A stretch of 9,249 nucleotides of DNA from CAVVDT01 sp964568825 (lineage in GTDB: Bacteria > Pseudomonadota > Alphaproteobacteria > Rhizobiales > Aestuariivirgaceae), in the NCBI GenBank assembly GCA_964568825.1, contig CAZMSA010000147.1:1-9249 (forward strand). The letters are read 5' to 3'. The notes under the pieces are model-generated. The model was not told the origin of the DNA. It ran no database searches and saw only the letters and a program-made list of their open reading frames with translations. Both the position numbers and the translations under genes were made by a program. Positions 6,040 through 9,249 of the stretch are shown piece after piece (position 1 is the first letter of the stretch; each line of letters opens with the position of its first letter).

Positions 6040-6610
6040 GCAATACGTACCGCGGCTGAAGGCGATCTACGAGAGCGAGATCCGCCCGCAGCTCACCGAA
6101 AAATTCGGCTTCAATAACCCCATGCGGGTGCCGGCACTCGACAAGATCGTCCTCAACATGGGCGTGGGCGAGGCTGTCGCCGACTCGAAGATCATCAACC
6201 AGGCGGCGGCCGAGATGACCAAGATCGCCGGCCAGAAGCCGATCATCACCAAGTCGCGCACCTCGATCGCCACCTTCAAGATCCGCGAGAACATGCCGAT
6301 CGGCGTCAAGGTCACGTTGCGCAAGGCGCGCATGTACGAGTTCCTCGACCGCTTCATCAATATCGCGTTGCCCAGGGTTCGTGACTTCCGCGGACTGTCG
6401 CCCACCAGTTTCGACGGGCGCGGCAACTATGCCACCGGCCTCAAGGAGCATCTGATCTTCCCCGAGATCGACTACGACAAGATCGACCGGGTGTGGGGAA
6501 TGGACGTGGTGATCTGCACCACTGCCCGCTCCGACGATGAAGCCAGGGCGCTGCTCGAGGCCTTCAATTTCCCGTTCCGCCGTCCGGCGCCGCGCAAGCA
6601 GGCCGCCTGA
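6032..6610 (+). CDS. rplE: 50S ribosomal protein L5
   Basis: The 192-residue product is L5, which with L18 and 5S rRNA forms the central protuberance and contacts P-site tRNA. Conserved segments are VPALDKIVLNMGVGEA (33-48), AGQKPIITKSRTSIATFKIR (66-85), the P-site loop NMPIGVKVTLR (87-97) and DFRGLSPTSFDGRGNYATGL (118-137) followed by KEHLIFPEI. It is slightly longer than E. coli L5 because of a basic C-terminal end (RRPAPRKQAA). The start overlaps rplX by 8 nt. In E. coli the S8 repressor binds around the rplX-rplE junction; with this overlap any such site would have to lie in coding sequence. Confidence 0.98.
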   Translation: MAEQYVPRLKAIYESEIRPQLTEKFGFNNPMRVPALDKIVLNMGVGEAVADSKIINQAAAEMTKIAGQKPIITKSRTSIATFKIRENMPIGVKVTLRKARMYEFLDRFINIALPRVRDFRGLSPTSFDGRGNYATGLKEHLIFPEIDYDKIDRVWGMDVVICTTARSDDEARALLEAFNFPFRRPAPRKQAA

Positions 6611-6625
6611 GCGAAATCTGAGCGA
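6607..6625 (+). repeat. Short direct repeat at the rplE stop
   Basis: CTGAGCGA occurs at 6607-6614 and again at 6618-6625. The first copy includes the rplE TGA. The spacing of 11 nt puts the second TGA in a different frame. It could be a small tandem duplication in the rplE-rpsN spacer; it may also be chance. Confidence 0.4.
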
Positions 6626-6639
6626 CAAGAGGAAGCCCC

Positions 6640-6945
6640 ATGGCGAAGAAAAGCTCGATCGAAAAGAACAACCGGCGCCGCCGGCTGGTCGAAAGATATG
6701 CCGGCAAGCGTGCGCGGCTGAAGGCCATTGCCAACGATGGCAACAAGCCCATGGAGGAGCGCTTCGCCGCCCAGCTCAAGCTTGCCGAAATGCCGCGCAA
6801 TTCGGCCAAGGTGCGCATCCGCAACCGTTGCGAGGTGACGGGCCGGCCGCGGGCTTTCTATCGCAAGGTAAGGATGTCGCGCATAGCATTGCGCGAGATG
6901 GCGTCGCAGGGACTGATCCCTGGCATGGTCAAGTCGAGCTGGTAA
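6640..6945 (+). CDS. rpsN: 30S ribosomal protein S14 (zinc-free form)
   Basis: This 101-residue S14 is of the long, zinc-independent type. It has a single cysteine (Cys64 in RIRNRCEVTGRPRAFYRKVR, residues 59-78) instead of the CxxC pairs seen in the short zinc-binding S14 of about 61 residues. S14 is a late 30S head protein that contacts S3, S10 and S19. The N-terminal half is rich in Lys/Arg (KNNRRRRLVERYAGKRARLK), and the C-terminus ends GLIPGMVKSSW as in most bacteria. AGAGGAAG just upstream (6628-6635) is the Shine-Dalgarno. The stop is TAA, with a 26-nt gap to rpsH. Confidence 0.98.
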   Translation: MAKKSSIEKNNRRRRLVERYAGKRARLKAIANDGNKPMEERFAAQLKLAEMPRNSAKVRIRNRCEVTGRPRAFYRKVRMSRIALREMASQGLIPGMVKSSW

Positions 6946-6971
6946 GCCGGGTTCGAAGGAGAGACTAGGAA

Positions 6972-7370
6972 ATGAGTGTGACCGATCCGATCGGAGATCT
7001 GTTGACACGGATCCGCAATGCCCAGGAGCGCGGCAAGTCGAAGGTGTCGACGCCGGCCTCGCGGCTGCGCGAGCACGTGCTCGGGGTCTTGCAGCAGGAA
7101 GGCTATATCCGCAGCTTCGCGGTGGTGCAGCATGACGGCGCCAGGCCCGAGATCGAGGTGGAGCTGAAGTATTTCGACGGCGCCCCGGTGATCCGCGAGA
7201 TCCACCGGGTGTCGAAGCCCGGGCGGCGGGTGTATGCCGCGGTCGACAAGCTGCCCAGCGTGTTCAACGGCCTCGGCATCTCGATTGTCTCGACCTCCAA
7301 GGGGGTGATGTCGGACGCCGAAGCGCGCGCCAACAACGTGGGCGGGGAAGTGCTCTGCACGGTGTTCTAG
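6972..7370 (+). CDS. rpsH: 30S ribosomal protein S8
   Basis: The 132-residue product is S8, a primary binder of helix 21 in 16S rRNA; in E. coli it is also the translational repressor of the spc operon. It begins MSVTDPIGDLLTRIRNA, the family N-terminus. The C-terminal domain has the signature GISIVSTSKGVMSDAEARAN (102-121) and ends GGEVLCTVF. AAGGAG at 6956-6961 supplies a good Shine-Dalgarno at 10 nt. The TAG stop sits in the loop of a predicted hairpin (7360-7377), and the spacer after it is the longest in the window. Confidence 0.98.
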   Translation: MSVTDPIGDLLTRIRNAQERGKSKVSTPASRLREHVLGVLQQEGYIRSFAVVQHDGARPEIEVELKYFDGAPVIREIHRVSKPGRRVYAAVDKLPSVFNGLGISIVSTSKGVMSDAEARANNVGGEVLCTVF

Positions 7371-7377
7371 GACACCG
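7360..7377 (+). promoter_or_regulatory. Hairpin around the rpsH stop codon
   Basis: CGGTGT (7360-7365) pairs perfectly with ACACCG (7372-7377); an added U-G pair (7366/7371) leaves a CTAG tetraloop that holds the rpsH TAG stop. No T-run follows, so it is not a typical intrinsic terminator. Its 3' arm is also the 5' arm of the longer stem at 7373-7403, so the two cannot form together. Confidence 0.4.
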
Positions 7378-7403
7378 ATTGAGAAAGTTATGGTTCAACG
7401 GTG
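7373..7403 (+). promoter_or_regulatory. Imperfect inverted repeat in the rpsH-rplF spacer
   Basis: CACCG-A-TTGA (7373-7382) pairs with TCAACGGTG (7395-7403) as a 9-bp stem with one bulged A at 7378, extendable by a G-U pair (7383/7394), around a loop of roughly 10-12 nt. The 3' arm also contains GGTGCC (7400-7405), which can instead pair with GGCGCC (7417-7422) nearer to rplF. The overlapping arms form an either/or arrangement like those of attenuators. The existence of the complementarity is direct observation; any regulatory function is inference. Confidence 0.45.
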
Positions 7404-7455
7404 CCCTTCAAGAACAGGCGCCACGGGTTCAAAAGCGAGAGACAAGGACAACGCC

Positions 7456-7989
7456 ATGTCTCGTATTGGCAAGAAACCGGTCGCGGTGCCCCAGGGCGTC
7501 ACGGCCACCGTCGAGGGCCAGACCGTCAGGGTCAAGGGTCCCAAGGGCGAATTGCAGGCCGACCTGGTCGATCAGGTGACGGTAAAGCTCGAGGACAGCC
7601 ATGTGTCGGTGCAGCCGGTCGACAAATCGAAGACCGCGCGCTCCATGTGGGGCCTGTCGCGCACCCTGGTCGCCAACATGGTCGAAGGGGTGAGCAAGGG
7701 CTTTACCCGGACGCTGGAAATCCAGGGCGTCGGCTTTCGTGCCGCCGTACAGGGCTCCAAGCTGCAGCTCAACCTGGGCTACAGCCACGATGTGGCCTAT
7801 GACATCCCGGCCGGCATCCAGATCGTGACGCCCAAGCCGACGGAAATCGTCATCACCGGCATCGACCGCCAGCGGGTTGGTCAGGTGGCGGCGGAGATCA
7901 GGAAATGGCGCGAACCGGAGCCCTACAAGGGCAAGGGCGTGCGTTACCAGGGCGAGTACATCTTCCGCAAGGAAGGCAAGAAGAAGTAG
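7456..7989 (+). CDS. rplF: 50S ribosomal protein L6
   Basis: The 177-residue product has exactly the common L6 length. L6 binds near the sarcin-ricin loop and factor-binding region of the 50S subunit and consists of two similar domains. It starts MSRIGKKPVAVPQGV, a classic L6 N-terminus. It also shows the KGPKGEL loop (27-33), GFTRTLEIQGVGFRA (82-96) and the C-terminal signature GIDRQRVGQVAAEIRKWREP (135-154) with KGKGVRYQGE. An in-frame ATG at 7390 would add 22 residues unlike L6. ATG 7456 has AAGGA at 7444-7448, 7 nt upstream, and is preferred. The upstream spacer is 85 nt and structured. It ends with TAG, 18 nt before rplR. Confidence 0.98.
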   Translation: MSRIGKKPVAVPQGVTATVEGQTVRVKGPKGELQADLVDQVTVKLEDSHVSVQPVDKSKTARSMWGLSRTLVANMVEGVSKGFTRTLEIQGVGFRAAVQGSKLQLNLGYSHDVAYDIPAGIQIVTPKPTEIVITGIDRQRVGQVAAEIRKWREPEPYKGKGVRYQGEYIFRKEGKKK

Positions 7990-8007
7990 TCAAGAGGATC
8001 GGCAGCC

Positions 8008-8370
8008 ATGAAGGCCAAGTCCAATACCGTTGATCGGCGCACGGCGCGGATCCGCAAGAAAATCAGAGGGCGTGACAACACGCGGCCCCGGCTTTCGGTG
8101 TTCCGTTCATCCGCCAACATCTATGTGCAGGTGATCGACGACACCAAGGGTGTTACCTTGGCGGCGGCGTCCAGCCTGGACAAGGACCTGAAGTCCGCAC
8201 TCAAGGGCGGCGGCAACAAGGATGCGGCCACTGCGGTCGGCAAGCTGGTGGCCGAGCGTGCCGTCAAGGCCGGCATCAAGGACGTCGTCTTCGACCGTGG
8301 CGGCTATCGCTATCATGGCCGGGTGAAGGCCCTGGCCGAAGCCGCCCGCGAAGGCGGCCTCAATTTCTGA
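8008..8370 (+). CDS. rplR: 50S ribosomal protein L18
   Basis: This 120-residue L18 binds 5S rRNA and, with L5, docks it onto the 50S subunit. The N-terminus is basic and probably unfolded without RNA (residues 1-27, rich in Arg and Lys). It is followed by RPRLSVFRSSANIYVQVIDD (26-45) and the C-terminal hallmark VVFDRGGYRYHGRVKALAEA (93-112) ending AREGGLNF. AGAGGA, about 9 nt before the ATG, serves as Shine-Dalgarno. The stop is TGA, 20 nt before rpsE. Nothing odd is seen. Confidence 0.98.
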   Translation: MKAKSNTVDRRTARIRKKIRGRDNTRPRLSVFRSSANIYVQVIDDTKGVTLAAASSLDKDLKSALKGGGNKDAATAVGKLVAERAVKAGIKDVVFDRGGYRYHGRVKALAEAAREGGLNF

Positions 8371-8390
8371 ACCTAAGGACCGGGATAAAG

Positions 8391-8960
8391 ATGGCAAGAG
8401 AACGCGAACGGCGCAGCGATCGGGAAGAGCGCGACAGTGAATTTGTCGACCGGCTGGTCCACATCAACCGCGTCGCCAAGGTGGTGAAGGGTGGCCGGCG
8501 CTTCGGCTTTGCCGCGCTGGTGATCGTCGGTGACCAGAAGGGTCGCGCCGGCTTTGGCCACGGCAAGGCGCGTGAGGTGCCGGAAGCCATCCGCAAGGCC
8601 ACCGAGGCCGCCAAGCGGGCGCTGATCCGCGTGCCGCTGCGCGAGGGCAGGACCCTGCACCACGACGTCAATGGACGTCACGGCGCCGGCAAGGTGGTGC
8701 TGCGCGCCGCCCCGGCCGGTACCGGCATCATCGCCGGCGGCCCGTTGCGCGCGGTGTTCGAGAGTCTCGGCATGCAGGACGTGGTGGCCAAGTCGACGGG
8801 GACGTCAAACCCCTACAACATGGTGCGCGCCACCTTCGATGCACTGAAGCACGAGCAGAGCCCGCGCTCGGTCGCTGCCCGCCGCGGCCGCAAGGTCAGC
8901 GATATCCTGGCCCGGCGCCAGGGCAACACCGATGCGGCAGCCGAAGCGACCGCCGAATAA
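8391..8960 (+). CDS. rpsE: 30S ribosomal protein S5
   Basis: The 189-residue product is S5, part of the mRNA entry channel and important for decoding accuracy. The N-terminal double-stranded-RNA-binding-like domain carries HINRVAKVVKGGRRFGFAAL (24-43); the VKGGRRF loop is where spectinomycin-resistance changes occur in other bacteria, and it looks wild type. It continues with GHGKAREVPEAIRKATEAAK (57-76) and then the S5 C-terminal domain with APAGTGIIAGGPLRAVFESL (107-126) and KSTGTSNPYNMVRATFDAL (134-152). A charged N-terminal lead and an Ala/Glu-rich C-terminal tail flank the core. TAAGGA at 8374-8379 is the ribosome binding site. It ends with TAA. Confidence 0.98.
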   Translation: MARERERRSDREERDSEFVDRLVHINRVAKVVKGGRRFGFAALVIVGDQKGRAGFGHGKAREVPEAIRKATEAAKRALIRVPLREGRTLHHDVNGRHGAGKVVLRAAPAGTGIIAGGPLRAVFESLGMQDVVAKSTGTSNPYNMVRATFDALKHEQSPRSVAARRGRKVSDILARRQGNTDAAAEATAE

Positions 8961-8987
8961 ACCGATTTTTGAGGACGAGGACCCGTC

Positions 8988-9188
8988 ATGGCCAAGGACA
9001 AGGCAGCAAAGACCGTCGTGATCGAGCAGATCGGCTCGCCGATCCGGCGTCCCAAGGACCAGCGCGCGACGCTGATCGGGCTGGGTCTCAACAAGATGCA
9101 CCGGCGGCGCGAGCTGATCGATACCCCCCAGGTGCGCGGCATGATCGCCAAGGTGGCGCACATGTTGCGCGTGGTGGAAGAGCGCTAA
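8988..9188 (+). CDS. rpmD: 50S ribosomal protein L30
   Basis: This 66-residue L30 is a small 50S protein of ferredoxin-like fold. The core is TVVIEQIGSPIRRPKDQRAT (9-28), then LIGLGLNKMHRRRELIDTPQ (29-48) with a C-terminal helix ending LRVVEER. The short lysine-rich N-terminal lead (MAKDKAAK) is common in alphaproteobacteria. Two overlapping purine runs (GAGGACGAGGA, about 8970-8980) provide a good Shine-Dalgarno. It lies between rpsE and rplO, as in the standard spc order, and ends with TAA. Confidence 0.97.
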   Translation: MAKDKAAKTVVIEQIGSPIRRPKDQRATLIGLGLNKMHRRRELIDTPQVRGMIAKVAHMLRVVEER

Positions 9189-9220
9189 GCCCAAGAATTC
9201 CGGACGAAGGACAAGGTTCC

Positions 9221-9249
9221 ATGAAACTCAATGCGATCTCCGACAAGCC
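9221..9249 (+). CDS. rplO: 50S ribosomal protein L15, N-terminal start (partial)
   Basis: Only nine codons and two further bases are present (MKLNAISDK then a Pro codon in progress) before the window ends. The MKLN start and the position right after rpmD match L15, a 50S assembly protein that bridges several 23S rRNA domains. AAGGA at 9207-9211 and a second AAGG at 9213-9216 form the ribosome binding region. The 32-nt spacer after rpmD shows no clear structure. The call rests on gene order plus the first residues; in the usual order secY would follow outside the window. Confidence 0.85.

Noticed and set aside
7390..7455. An upstream in-frame ATG that would extend L6 by 22 residues.
   Set aside because: ATG 7456 has a good Shine-Dalgarno and yields the canonical MSRIGKKP start and the usual 177-residue length.
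8931..8969. A possible intrinsic terminator with a T5 run (8965-8969) between rpsE and rpmD.
   Set aside because: The only upstream stem is about 4 bp and separated from the T-run by about a dozen bases; termination here would also cut the spc operon in the middle.
1..9249. A hidden accessory or defence system, mobile element, CRISPR array or foreign insertion.
   Set aside because: Standard ribosomal genes in standard order fill the window; no gap exceeds 85 nt, and no repeats, transposase, tRNA or compositional break are visible.

Overview
The window is a run of translation genes all on the + strand: the last 17 codons of tuf (EF-Tu), the S10 cluster (rpsJ-rplC-rplD-rplW-rplB-rpsS-rplV-rpsC-rplP-rpmC-rpsQ), the spc cluster (rplN-rplX-rplE-rpsN-rpsH-rplF-rplR-rpsE-rpmD) and the first codons of rplO, where the window ends. 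Every protein is a recognisable bacterial ribosomal protein of normal length. None is broken, fused or displaced. I see no mobile element, CRISPR array, tRNA, rRNA or foreign gene.

The sequence is GC-rich, with G or C in most third codon positions. The tuf-rpsJ join, the 101-residue zinc-free S14, the Ala/Glu/Lys-rich tail on L3 and the general look of L5, L22 and S19 suggest a proteobacterium, most likely an alphaproteobacterium. That is an inference from protein character; I cannot name the order or genus.

Layout: 1-54 end of tuf; 60-5274 S10 cluster; 5275-5346 a 72-nt junction at the point where the E. coli S10 operon ends and spc begins; 5347-9188 spc genes; 9221-9249 start of rplO. Packing is very tight: rplD/rplW share ATGA, rplV/rpsC share one base, rplN and rplX abut, and rplX/rplE overlap by 8 nt. 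Only two gaps exceed about 35 nt: 5275-5346 (rpsQ-rplN) and 7371-7455 (rpsH-rplF). No stretch of 300 bases lacks a gene. I see no convincing internal promoter or intrinsic terminator, so the simplest reading is one long transcript entering from upstream of tuf.

The products assemble into the two subunits (S3, S5, S8, S10, S14, S17, S19 in 30S; L2, L3, L4, L5, L6, L14, L15, L16, L18, L22, L23, L24, L29, L30 in 50S), with EF-Tu delivering aminoacyl-tRNA to the finished ribosome. I found no new biological system. What merits a second look is RNA-level: a set of mutually exclusive hairpins between rpsH and rplF, a GC-only hairpin inside a 23-codon ORF that touches the rplN start, the absence of the E. 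coli-type S10 leader and of any spacer for the E. coli-type S8 operator, and a high share of TAG stops for genes of this class.
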